From assembly GCF_000686665.1 (NCBI RefSeq), contig NZ_JMLH01000005.1, positions 1 to 64,000 on the forward strand: a stretch of 64,000 nucleotides of DNA. The letters are read 5' to 3'. The DNA comes from Thomasclavelia saccharogumia DSM 17460. Lineage in GTDB: Bacteria > Bacillota_I > Bacilli_A > Erysipelotrichales > Coprobacillaceae. How positions within the stretch are numbered: the first letter of the stretch is position 1; each line of letters begins with the position of its first letter. Made by a program: the position numbers and the translations under genes. Below, piece after piece: positions 35,045 through 43,036 of the stretch. The notes beneath the pieces were generated by a model. That model saw nothing but the letters and a program-made list of their open reading frames with translations. It made no database searches and was not told where the DNA came from.

Positions 35045-35702
35045 TCTATTAAATGTTGGATCAGATAAACTAATAGATTGTGCAGTTCAGACGATCTATA
35101 TGTTGGGCTGGGCTTTGTTTTTTGGAACAATAATTGGAATACCATTAGCCTTAGTTTTAGTTTTAACACGTAAAGATGGACTAAGGAGTAATCGGATAAT
35201 CTATGGGATCGTCAATGGTATTGTAAATTTAGTTCGTTCAGTACCATTTGTTATTTTATTAGTATTTATTACTCCTTTAACCAAATCGTTAGTAGGAACA
35301 AGAATAGGAACTAAAGCTGCTATCGTTCCATTAGTTTTCTATATTGCACCATATTTAGCACGATTAATCGAAAGTTCGATACTTGAAGTTAAGCCAGGAA
35401 TTTTAGAAGCAGCTACAGCATTAGGAGCAAATACTTTCGAAATAATTTGGTACTTTTTGTTACCAGAGGCTAAGGCTTCACTTGTTCTTGCGATAACTAC
35501 CGGTACTATTGGATTACTTGGGGCTACAGCAATGGCTGGTACTATTGGTGGTGGAGGTATAGGTGATTTAGCACTAACCTATGGTTATCAACGTTTTAAT
35601 AATGAATTAATGGTTGTGACAGTAATCATATTGATTATATTTGTGCAATTGATTCAAACATTAGGAAATTATATATCAAAAAAATTAAGAACACATAAAT
35701 AA
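35034..35702 (+). CDS. metI: Methionine ABC importer permease
   Basis: The 222-residue permease has about five helices and the coupling region EAATALGANTFEIIWYFLLPEAKASLV. TAMAGTIGGGGIGDLALTYGYQRF near the end is typical of MetI. It lies between metN and metQ, with GGGTGGTG before the ATG. Confidence 0.94.
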   Translation: MSDNLLNVGSDKLIDCAVQTIYMLGWALFFGTIIGIPLALVLVLTRKDGLRSNRIIYGIVNGIVNLVRSVPFVILLVFITPLTKSLVGTRIGTKAAIVPLVFYIAPYLARLIESSILEVKPGILEAATALGANTFEIIWYFLLPEAKASLVLAITTGTIGLLGATAMAGTIGGGGIGDLALTYGYQRFNNELMVVTVIILIIFVQLIQTLGNYISKKLRTHK

Positions 35703-35719
35703 ATTTAGGGGGAAGAAAA

Positions 35720-36541
35720 ATGTTAAAGAAAATAATTTCAGTTTTTACAGTATTAGTTTTAGGATTTGTTTTTACTGCTTGTGGTTCAAATCAAACAAGT
35801 AACGATGAAAACAAAACAACGATTCGCTATGGTAAAGCAGCCGGACCGTATACAGTTTTATTCGAAGATGCGATAATTCCAATTTTAGAAAAACAAGGAT
35901 ATAAGTTTGAAGTAGTCGAGTTTTCAGACTTATTACAAAATGATATTGCATTAAATGAAGGTGAAATCGATGTTAATGTTGAACAGCATACAGCATATAT
36001 GAATAATTTTAATGAGTCACAAAATGGAGAATTAGTTGCTTTGGGCGCTATTCCAACTGTTCCAGCGGGAATTTTTTCCCAAACACATAAAGATTTAAAT
36101 GAAATCGAAAAAGGAGCTAAAATAGCGGTGCCAAATGATGCAGCCAATACAGCTCGTGCTTATGCTTTACTACAAAAAGCAGGATGGATAGAATTGGATC
36201 CAAGTAAAGATATTTCTACAGTAACGCAAAATGATATAACAAAAAATTTATATGATATAAAATTTACTGAAATGGATTCTACAATGATTCCACAATCATT
36301 AGATGAATTTGCTTATGCTGTAATCACTGGATCAATCGTCTATAATGCTAAAATCGATCCATCAACTGCATTGTTACAAGAAGATATCTTAGATCACTTG
36401 TTACTTCAAGTTGTAGTAAGAAAAGATAATAAAGATAGTAAATGGGCAAAAGATATTGTAAAAGCATATCAATCTGATGAATTTAAAGAGTATTTAGATA
36501 AAAATAATGATGGTTTATGGTATGTTCCAGAATATAATTAA
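35720..36541 (+). CDS. metQ: Methionine-binding lipoprotein (NlpA/MetQ family)
   Basis: A lipoprotein signal peptide ends at the lipobox FTACGS. The mature part begins TIRYGKAAGPYTVLFEDAIIPILEKQGYKFEVVEF and contains DVNVEQHTAYMNNFN, IAVPNDAANTARAYALLQKAGWI and VRKDNKDSKWAKDIVKAYQS, all NlpA-type. At 273 residues it is normal. The 17 bases ending at its ATG (TAGGGGGAAGAAAAATG) also occur before the M20 gene. It may bind Met, Cys derivatives or related compounds. Confidence 0.93.
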   Translation: MLKKIISVFTVLVLGFVFTACGSNQTSNDENKTTIRYGKAAGPYTVLFEDAIIPILEKQGYKFEVVEFSDLLQNDIALNEGEIDVNVEQHTAYMNNFNESQNGELVALGAIPTVPAGIFSQTHKDLNEIEKGAKIAVPNDAANTARAYALLQKAGWIELDPSKDISTVTQNDITKNLYDIKFTEMDSTMIPQSLDEFAYAVITGSIVYNAKIDPSTALLQEDILDHLLLQVVVRKDNKDSKWAKDIVKAYQSDEFKEYLDKNNDGLWYVPEYN

Positions 36542-36558
36542 TGTTGGAGGCACGATAT

Positions 36559-37701
36559 ATGTATAAAATAGAAACAAAGTGTATTCATGGAAAGGAATCT
36601 GATTGTTTAACTAAATCATATGGAGCTGTTGCTGTTCCTATTTATCAAACCGCAATGTTTTCTCATCCAGGAATTGGTCAAAATCAAGGATATGATTATT
36701 CAAGAGAAAGTAATCCTACTAGAAGTTATTTAGAAGAGATTATAAAAACACTAGAAGGCGCTGTAGATACAGTTGCCTGTTCTAGTGGGATGTCAGCAAT
36801 TTCTATCTGTTTATCATTGTTTGATCCTGGTGATCATATTATTTGTGGTGATGATTTATATGGTGGATCAGTAAGAATGTTTAATTTTTATAATCATTTT
36901 GGTTTAGAATTTTCATATGTAAATACAGCAGATACTAATGCAATTGAAAAAACAATTAAGCCGCAAACTCGTGCTATATATATTGAAACTCCAAGTAATC
37001 CTTTAATGAAAATTAGTGATTTAAGAAAAATCGGACAAATAGCTAAACAAAATAATTTACTTTTAATTGTTGATAATACATTTTTATCACCTTATTTACA
37101 AACACCATTAGAGCTGGGAGCAGATATAGTAATTCATAGTGGTACAAAATTTTTAAGTGGTCATAATGATGTTATTGCTGGGGTGATTTCTACTTCTAGT
37201 GATAAACTTGCAAAAAAAATAAGAGAAATATACAAAACTAAAGGATGTTGTTTATCACCATTTGATAGTTATTTATTAATTAGAGGTATAAAAACACTGG
37301 CAATTCGTCAAGATTGCCAACAAGAAAATGCTGTTAAAATTGCTGACTGGTTATCTCGCCAAAAAAAGATTACACAAGTTTATTACCCAGGACTAAAAAC
37401 ACATCCAGGATATGAGATAAATAAATCACAGGCTAGAGGAGCAGGAAGTATGATTTCATTTAGAGTTGATTCATCAAGCACTGCCCGTAGAATTTTAGAA
37501 AATGTAAAAGTTATTACCTATGCTGAAAGCTTAGGAGGAGTAGAAACTTTGATAACTTATCCGATGATTCAAACACATAGCGATGTTCCTGAAGAAATAA
37601 GGCAAGAGTTGGGAATAACAGATGACTTTTTAAGATTATCAGTAGGAATTGAAAATATTGATGATTTACTTGCAGATTTATCTCAAGCAATAGGGAAATA
37701 G
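36559..37701 (+). CDS. Cys/Met metabolism PLP enzyme (cystathionine gamma-synthase / beta- or gamma-lyase type)
   Basis: The 380-residue enzyme has the Cys_Met_Meta_PP pattern: TKCIHG, YDYSRESNPTRSYLEE, CSSGMSAISICLSLF, ETPSNPLMKISDL, DNTFLSPYLQTP and HSGTKFLSGHNDVIAGV, with the PLP lysine. The C-terminal part has AESLGGVETLITYP. Synthase and lyase activities cannot be separated by eye. Co-location with MetNIQ and a PatB-like lyase favours Met/cystathionine breakdown or Met synthesis. ATG 36559 with TTGGAGGC is preferred over an ATG at 36541 without a site. Confidence 0.9.
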   Translation: MYKIETKCIHGKESDCLTKSYGAVAVPIYQTAMFSHPGIGQNQGYDYSRESNPTRSYLEEIIKTLEGAVDTVACSSGMSAISICLSLFDPGDHIICGDDLYGGSVRMFNFYNHFGLEFSYVNTADTNAIEKTIKPQTRAIYIETPSNPLMKISDLRKIGQIAKQNNLLLIVDNTFLSPYLQTPLELGADIVIHSGTKFLSGHNDVIAGVISTSSDKLAKKIREIYKTKGCCLSPFDSYLLIRGIKTLAIRQDCQQENAVKIADWLSRQKKITQVYYPGLKTHPGYEINKSQARGAGSMISFRVDSSSTARRILENVKVITYAESLGGVETLITYPMIQTHSDVPEEIRQELGITDDFLRLSVGIENIDDLLADLSQAIGK

Positions 37702-37703
37702 TG

Positions 37704-38876
37704 ATGGTTTATAATTTTGATCAAGTAATTGAAAGAAAAAATACATTATCTTTAAAATATGATTTTTCAAAAGAACGTGGAAAACCAGAAGACATTTTAC
37801 CTCTTTGGGTGGCTGACATGGATTTTATGACGACAAATGAAGTAATTAGTGAGTTAAAAAAATATGTAGAATTAGGTGTTTATGGTTATAGTGAAAGTAA
37901 AGAAGATTATTTTAAAGTTATTCAAAATTGGTATCAAAGATATTTTCAATGGTATTTAAAACCTTCCTGGCTAATCAAAACTCCAGGAGTCGTATTTGCG
38001 ATTTCAGCAGCTATTAGAGCTTATACTAAAGAAAATGATAGCATCATTATTCAAACACCAGTATATTATCCTTTTTATGAAGTTATATTAGATAATAAAC
38101 GTAATTTAGTAACCAATCCATTATTATTGAAGAATGATCATTATGAAATTGATTTTATAGATTTTGAAAGAAAGATTATTGAAAATAATGTAAAATTGTT
38201 TATTTTGTGCAGTCCTCATAATCCAGTTGGAAGAGTATGGCGTAAAGATGAATTGATTAATTTAGGTAATATATGTTTAAAGCATAATGTAAAAGTAATA
38301 AGTGACGAGATTCATTGTGATTTTACTTATCCAGGGCATAAACACTATGTATTTGCTTCATTAGATCCACAATTTTTAATGAACACAGTAACATGTACTT
38401 CTCCAAGCAAAACATTTAATCTTGCTGGATTGCAAGTTTCTAATATATTTATTCCAAATTTAAAAATGAAAAAAGATTTTGAAAAAGCTGTTGTACAAAC
38501 AGGATATAGTCAATTAAATTTATTTGGTATAGTTGCCTGTAAAGCTGCATATGAATTTGGAGATATTTGGCTTGAGGAATTAAAAGTGTATTTAATTCGA
38601 AATCTTAAATATATTAGGAACTTTTTGAAAAATGAGTTACCATTAGTAAGTTTAATTGAACCTGAAGGAACTTATTTAGTTTGGCTTGATTTTCGTAAAT
38701 TAAATTTATCAGAAGAAGAATTAGAAAAATTAATTGTTGAAAAAGCTGGATTATGGTTAGATAGTGGTAAAATGTTTGGTATTGAAGGAGTTGGTTTTCA
38801 GCGGATAAATATAGCATGTCCGCTATCAATTTTAGAAAAAGCATTGTTTAATTTAAAAAAGGCGTTGTCAAAATAA
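37704..38876 (+). CDS. MalY/PatB-type cystathionine beta-lyase / aminotransferase
   Basis: A fold-type I PLP enzyme of 390 residues, it starts NFDQVIERKNTLSLKYDF, as PatB/MalY proteins do. LPLWVADMDF, YGYSESKEDYFKVIQNWYQRY, PVYYPFYEVI, CSPHNPVGRVW, ISDEIHCDF and SPSKTFNLAGLQ (PLP lysine) all match. It would split cystathionine or cysteine conjugates into thiol, pyruvate and ammonia. The ATG at 37704 is next to a GTG at 37701; AGGGAA supports ATG. It is last in the operon. Confidence 0.9.
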   Translation: MVYNFDQVIERKNTLSLKYDFSKERGKPEDILPLWVADMDFMTTNEVISELKKYVELGVYGYSESKEDYFKVIQNWYQRYFQWYLKPSWLIKTPGVVFAISAAIRAYTKENDSIIIQTPVYYPFYEVILDNKRNLVTNPLLLKNDHYEIDFIDFERKIIENNVKLFILCSPHNPVGRVWRKDELINLGNICLKHNVKVISDEIHCDFTYPGHKHYVFASLDPQFLMNTVTCTSPSKTFNLAGLQVSNIFIPNLKMKKDFEKAVVQTGYSQLNLFGIVACKAAYEFGDIWLEELKVYLIRNLKYIRNFLKNELPLVSLIEPEGTYLVWLDFRKLNLSEEELEKLIVEKAGLWLDSGKMFGIEGVGFQRINIACPLSILEKALFNLKKALSK

Positions 38877-39052
38877 CAAGTTGAATATAAAAAAAGAAAA
38901 TAGAATAATGAAAGAAGTAGTTATCATTTAAATTTTAAATAATTTTGTAGTAATGATAAAACAAAAACTAATAGAATCATTATATATCTTAATTCTAGTT
39001 TCATTTTACAATACAGGGCATGCAAAATAACAAAACTCAAAATAAAAATTTA
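38877..39052. other. Gene-free AT-rich spacer
   Basis: I see no ORF with a ribosome binding site in this stretch. TTATCATT (about 38921) and AATGATAA (about 38952) are complementary but far apart and without a T-run, so termination of the sulfur operon here is uncertain. Confidence 0.4.
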
Positions 39053-39081
39053 TTGCCTTAAATCAATTAATGTGTTATTAT
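39053..39081 (+). promoter_or_regulatory. Promoter of rpsF-ssb-rpsR
   Basis: TTGCCT (39053-39058) and TATTAT (39076-39081) are 17 bases apart, giving a leader of about 70 nt. Confidence 0.7.
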
Positions 39082-39114
39082 GAATGAGCATGTAAAATAT
39101 TTTATTTACTGCCT

Positions 39115-39134
39115 GCTTATTTTATAAAATAAGC
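39115..39134 (+). promoter_or_regulatory. Perfect inverted repeat in rpsF leader (possible autoregulatory RNA)
   Basis: GCTTATTTTA and TAAAATAAGC are contiguous perfect complements 8 bases upstream of the ATAGGAGG region. S6:S18-binding leader RNAs are known in front of rpsF in many bacteria; I cannot confirm the known motif here. Confidence 0.4.
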
Positions 39135-39158
39135 CAATAGACCATAGGAGGTATAAAA

Positions 39159-39440
39159 ATGAACAAGTATGAAATTATGTTTATTGTAAAACCCGATGTT
39201 GAAGAAGACGCAAGAAACAAATTAATCGAAAGCTTTAAAGGAATCTTAACAGCTAACGGTGGAACTGTTGATAACGTTGACGAATGGGGATTACGTGATT
39301 TAGCTTATGAAATCCAAGATTTTAAAAAAGGATATTATGTAGTTGTTGATACAACATGTACAGCTGCGGATATTGCTGAATTTGAACGTTTATCAAATAT
39401 TAATTCATCTATGTTACGTCATTTAACTCTTCGTAAATAA
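39159..39440 (+). CDS. rpsF: Ribosomal protein bS6
   Basis: The 93-residue protein has the bS6 start MNKYEIMFIVKPDVEED. GGTVDNVDEWGLRDLAYEI and FKKGYYVVVDTTC follow, and it ends NINSSMLRHLTLRK. It binds bS18 and 16S rRNA in the small-subunit platform. TAGGAGG precedes the ATG. It is first of the classic rpsF-ssb-rpsR cluster. Confidence 0.97.
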   Translation: MNKYEIMFIVKPDVEEDARNKLIESFKGILTANGGTVDNVDEWGLRDLAYEIQDFKKGYYVVVDTTCTAADIAEFERLSNINSSMLRHLTLRK

Positions 39441-39454
39441 TAGGAGGTTACTAA

Positions 39455-39922
39455 ATGATAAATAGAGTAGTCTTAGTTGGTCGGATGACTAGAGATCCAG
39501 AACTTAGGAGAACTGGTCAGGGTGATGCAGTTACGTCATTTACATTAGCAGTAAATCGTAACTATACATCAAGAGACGGTCAGCAACAAGCTGATTTTAT
39601 TAATTGTGTTGTTTGGCGTAAGCCAGCTGAGAATGTAGAAAGATATTGTTCTAAAGGTAGTTTAGTTGGTGTTGAAGGAAGAATCCAAACGCGGAGCTAT
39701 GATAATGCTCAAGGACAAAGAGTATATGTTGTAGAAGTTGTATGTGATAGTGTTCAATTTTTAGAGACAAAAGCAGCACGAGAAAGAGTACAATCTCAAG
39801 TTCAAATGCAACAGCCGCAAAGTAATGATAATTTTTATGATATGAAAACGGTTGAATTGGAGAAAGAATTTGATAACTCACTAAACACATATGATATTAT
39901 GGAAGATGATATTCAGTTTTGA
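39455..39922 (+). CDS. ssb: Single-stranded DNA-binding protein
   Basis: The OB fold begins [21 protein letters not shown] with [34 protein letters not shown], as in all bacterial SSBs. The linker is short and Gln-rich (about 108-125). The C-terminal tip is acidic, DIMEDDIQF, a variant of the usual DDDIPF docking peptide. The length is 155 residues. AGGAGG lies before the ATG. Confidence 0.96.
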   Translation: MINRVVLVGRMTRDPELRRTGQGDAVTSFTLAVNRNYTSRDGQQQADFINCVVWRKPAENVERYCSKGSLVGVEGRIQTRSYDNAQGQRVYVVEVVCDSVQFLETKAARERVQSQVQMQQPQSNDNFYDMKTVELEKEFDNSLNTYDIMEDDIQF

Positions 39923-39939
39923 TGAAAGGAGTTAAAAAT

Positions 39940-40170
39940 ATGGCATTTAGAAAACAAAGAATGGGTAGAAAAAAAGTTTGTTATTTTACAAAAAATAATA
40001 TTACTTATATTGATTATAAAGATGTTGAATTATTAAAAAGATTTGTTTCAGCTAATGGAAAGATTATTCCAAGACGTGTAACAGGAACTAGCGCTAAATA
40101 TCAAAGAATGTTAGCAACTGCTATTAAACGCGCCCGTCAAATGGCTTTATTACCATACGTTGGTGATTAA
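39940..40170 (+). CDS. rpsR: Ribosomal protein bS18
   Basis: The 76-residue basic protein has [60 protein letters not shown] features of bS18. I chose ATG 39940 with GAAAGGAG upstream; an ATG at 39919 would overlap ssb and add residues not seen in the family. Confidence 0.96.
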   Translation: MAFRKQRMGRKKVCYFTKNNITYIDYKDVELLKRFVSANGKIIPRRVTGTSAKYQRMLATAIKRARQMALLPYVGD

Positions 40171-40180
40171 TTGATACTAA

Positions 40181-40210
40181 AAATCCTTGATAAAATCAAG
40201 GATTTTTCTT
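40181..40210 (+). terminator. Intrinsic terminator after rpsR
   Basis: AAATCCTTGAT (40181-40191) pairs with ATCAAGGATTT (40195-40205), followed by TT. The end of the integrase remnant overlaps this hairpin. Confidence 0.9.
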
Positions 40211-40941
40211 TTCTTGAGGTGTCGTTGACATCATTTTGACATCACTTGTTAAATTATCTAATTTTTGAATTAATTCATTTTTCTTTGTTGGATATAAATG
40301 ACTATAAATTTTCATAACTGTTCTACATTATCACCAAGCCTATCTGCAACAAGTAAAGGATTATATCCCATATTGATTAATAATGAGGCATGACAGTGTC
40401 TAAAGCTATGAACTGTAATTTCAGGAAGATTTGCTTTCTTTTGAGCTTTTTTTAATCTATCTCTTAGTTTTACATAATGGTGCATAAAAATATAGGTATC
40501 ATCAGATACATCGTATAATGTATCTATATAATCTTTAAGAATTTGAATAAGAAATTTAGATATTTCAATTTTTCTTATACTTTTTGGTGTTTTAGGTGAT
40601 GTAATGACATCTTTTGCTTGAAGTCTTTGATATGACTTATCAATATTGATAATACCTTTATCAAGGTCTATATCCTTTCTAGTTAAGGCAAAAAGCTCAC
40701 CTTTTCTCATACCTGTATAATAAAGTGTTGTAAAAATAGCAACATCTGCTTGATCATCAAAACATTGTATGAGTTTATTAAATTCTTCTAAAGTGTAAAC
40801 CTGCATTTCTTTGCTTTTATGACTACCAATACATCTGCTGTTTTTGGAAAAAAGGAAGGTAGGACTGCAATCCAATGATCCTTTCTTTTTGTATGCCGAT
40901 CTCCTTAAACATAATAATAAAACAGTTGAGATAATTTGCAT
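40196..40941 (-). pseudogene. Integrase remnant: N-terminus lost, frameshift before the catalytic Tyr
   Basis: The frame from 40941 to 40312 contains a tyrosine recombinase catalytic domain with EMQVYTLEEFNKLI, LYYTGMRKGELFAL (catalytic Arg), VHSFRHCHASLLINMG (H-x-x-R) and LGDNVE. It then stops. In the next frame the expected end follows at once: VMKIYSHLYPTKKNELIQKL, with the nucleophilic Tyr, then open to 40196. One missing base after GTAGAA explains this. The first 35 or so residues are not integrase-like, and the N-terminal DNA-binding domain is absent. Confidence 0.85.
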
Positions 40942-41033
40942 ATTAATTTATCAAATTATTTCAGCTGTTTTTTTTATATTTATTAATTTAATTTGATTTG
41001 TTCCTGTCTTTTTTTGTTTATATAATGTGCTAA

Positions 41034-41762
41034 TCAACAGCTTATGTTAAAGGGAATAATTTTTCTACTATAGATAATGTAAAACGTCAGATTATCAATC
41101 TTTATGAGGAAGATTTTAAAAAAATAGATTCCTCTGGTAAAATATCTGCATTATATCATTCAATTCCTGCACAGTTGGCAAGGGATCAAAAAAAATATCG
41201 TATTTCATCTGCACTAGGGAAGAGAGTTACCGTTAGAGAAGAAGAATTATTATTTGATTTAATTGATTCAAAAACTGTATTACCCTGCTATAATTCTACA
41301 GATCCTAGAGTAAGTCTATCATTAACTAAAGATATGGACAGTTATAAACTTTATTTGTCTGATACAGGATTATTTGTAACACTTATGTTTATAGATAGAC
41401 CTATTGTAGAAAATGAAATATATGCTAAACTTCTTTCTGATAAATTGCCAGCGAATCTAGGATATTTATATGAAAACTTAATGGCACAATTATTAGTATC
41501 AATGGATAGAGAATTATATTATCATACATGGGAAAAAGAGGGAAGTACCCATTATTATGAGGTGGATTTCTTAATTTCAGAAGGAACTAAGATTTCTGCT
41601 ATAGAAGTCAAATCATCAGGAATGGGAAAATATGAATCAATTCAAGAATTTGCAAAAAAATATTCAAAACATATCAATAAGTGTTATGTTTTTTCGCAAA
41701 AAGATTATCAGCAAGAAAAAAATATACAGTTTATGCCTATATACTTAGCACCATTTATATAA
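41034..41762 (+). pseudogene. C-terminal remnant of an AAA ATPase with DUF4143 domain
   Basis: An open frame beginning right after a stop (41031) encodes YVKGNNFSTIDNVKRQIINLYE, then IPAQLARDQKKYRISSALGKR, LYLSDTGLFVTLM, NLGYLYENLMAQLL, YYEVDFLIS and AIEVKSSGM. This matches the C-terminal half of the ATPase family with PF13635 (DUF4143). The N-terminal Walker-containing AAA domain is missing. A TTG at 41175 could start a 195-residue product but has no good ribosome binding site. It sits beside the broken integrase. Confidence 0.75.
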
Positions 41763-42519
41763 AAAATTATATTAAATTAAAAAGAGTTGCAAATAGAAAA
41801 TTTCACAGGTAAATTATCACAATTTATTAAACATTATAATGAGAATTGACTGATAGTATACAAAATATCTATCTTTAAAAAAATAGTTTAAGTGATCCTG
41901 TTATGGTACTAAAAAATTTATTAAATAAAAATAATAGCTATAAATTCACAAAAAAATGTAATACATAGACTAAAAATCAATGAAAATAATGCTTATAAAA
42001 TAAAGGTTATTATACGTTGGTTATTAATTAAAATCAGGCTAAATAAAGGGAGTAGAAAGATTCATAAATATTAGAAAAATTTAGTTTTAAATGGTAAGTA
42101 GCATATAATTGCTGCTTTTTATTATTTTGTATTTAATGAAAACAGTTAGTAAATTTTAATTACATCATATAATCATTAATTTGAAATGTCTGATAAAAAG
42201 ATAAATCAGCATATACATCTTGTTATCATGAATTTAATTAATTATTTGAATACAAATAGAATACAGATGGTTAGATACTAATATTTAAAAATCAATCATA
42301 ATAGTAAAATTTCAGTAGTTAAATTTAAAATTATTAAATATGATAGATGAAATGGTAGAATAATTAATTAAACAAACTTGTATAGCTGTATTATATATAT
42401 TATAAAAATGAGTAGAAATTCAATCTGCATTGTAAAATCGGTTTAATGAAACATATTAAAAACGACATACTCAATTCTTTTAGTGTTATAATATAAATGA
42501 AATAATGGAGGTTGGATAA
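41763..42519. other. Long gene-free AT-rich stretch, decayed DNA
   Basis: No ORF here has both useful length and a ribosome binding site. A short frame near 41889 (LSDPVMVLKNLLNKNNSYKF) ends at 41969 and may be a gene fragment. A terminator-like hairpin lies at 42096-42122. A possible -10 TATAAT sits just before the MNT gene at about 42488. The stretch looks like eroded accessory DNA. Confidence 0.5.
42096..42122 (+). terminator. Orphan intrinsic terminator
   Basis: AAGTAGCA (42096-42103) pairs with TGCTGCTT (42110-42117), followed by TTT; no intact gene lies upstream, consistent with decay. Confidence 0.55.
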
Positions 42520-42867
42520 ATGAACGATAAAGAATTAATTAAAAAAATTGGAAAAGAAGTTACAGATAGTTTAGTTAGTCTTTATGGAAAAAAGATAAAA
42601 AGCATCATTCTTTATGGCTCTTATGCTAGAGATGATAATGACGAACAATCAGATATGGATATTATGGTTCTATTTGATTGTCCTTATGAAGAAACTCTTA
42701 ATTTTAGTGATGATATAAGTGAAATAGCTAGTGAAATTGGGCTAGAAAATGATATATTTGTGTCTATTCTTTTTAGAGATATAAATTCATTTAAATATCG
42801 ATGTAATGTACTTCCTTTTTATCAAAATATAGTTAGAGAGGGTCAAACACTTTATAGGGCAAATTAG
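42520..42867 (+). CDS. MNT-type minimal nucleotidyltransferase
   Basis: The 115-residue protein has the nucleotidyltransferase core ILYGSYARDDNDEQSDMDIMVLFD (G-S and D-x-D). A second acidic residue lies in NDIFVSILFRD. Such MNT proteins act as antitoxins that modify a HEPN RNase toxin. The gene has GGAGG before its ATG. The frame directly downstream holds only a HEPN-like stub, so the pair seems broken. An independent regulatory role cannot be excluded. Confidence 0.82.
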   Translation: MNDKELIKKIGKEVTDSLVSLYGKKIKSIILYGSYARDDNDEQSDMDIMVLFDCPYEETLNFSDDISEIASEIGLENDIFVSILFRDINSFKYRCNVLPFYQNIVREGQTLYRAN

Positions 42868-42916
42868 AATAGATTTATCTAGGTACTGTTTAGAAAAAAT
42901 TATTCTAACGTATTAA
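42866..42916 (+). pseudogene. Stub of a HEPN-domain partner gene
   Basis: Overlapping the MNT stop in the next frame, 16 codons read RIDLSRYCLEKIILTY before a stop. The L-S-R-Y-x-L-E-K pattern is the usual start of HEPN partners of MNT genes. No start codon is seen and the rest is absent. Confidence 0.45.
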
Positions 42917-43036
42917 ATTAGTAAAAAGCTCAGCTAATTGTCTTATTATTTGATATTCTGTGTTGTATTAGATGGTGTAAATTTCAAAAAAAGATTTTGC
43001 TGTAAGCTCATATTTTAGAAAAATTATAATAAAAAC

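Noticed and set aside
41889-41969. Short frame LSDPVMVLKNLLNKNNSYKF as a gene
   Set aside because: No ribosome binding site, stops quickly, and lies in a decayed stretch; treated as possible fragment only.
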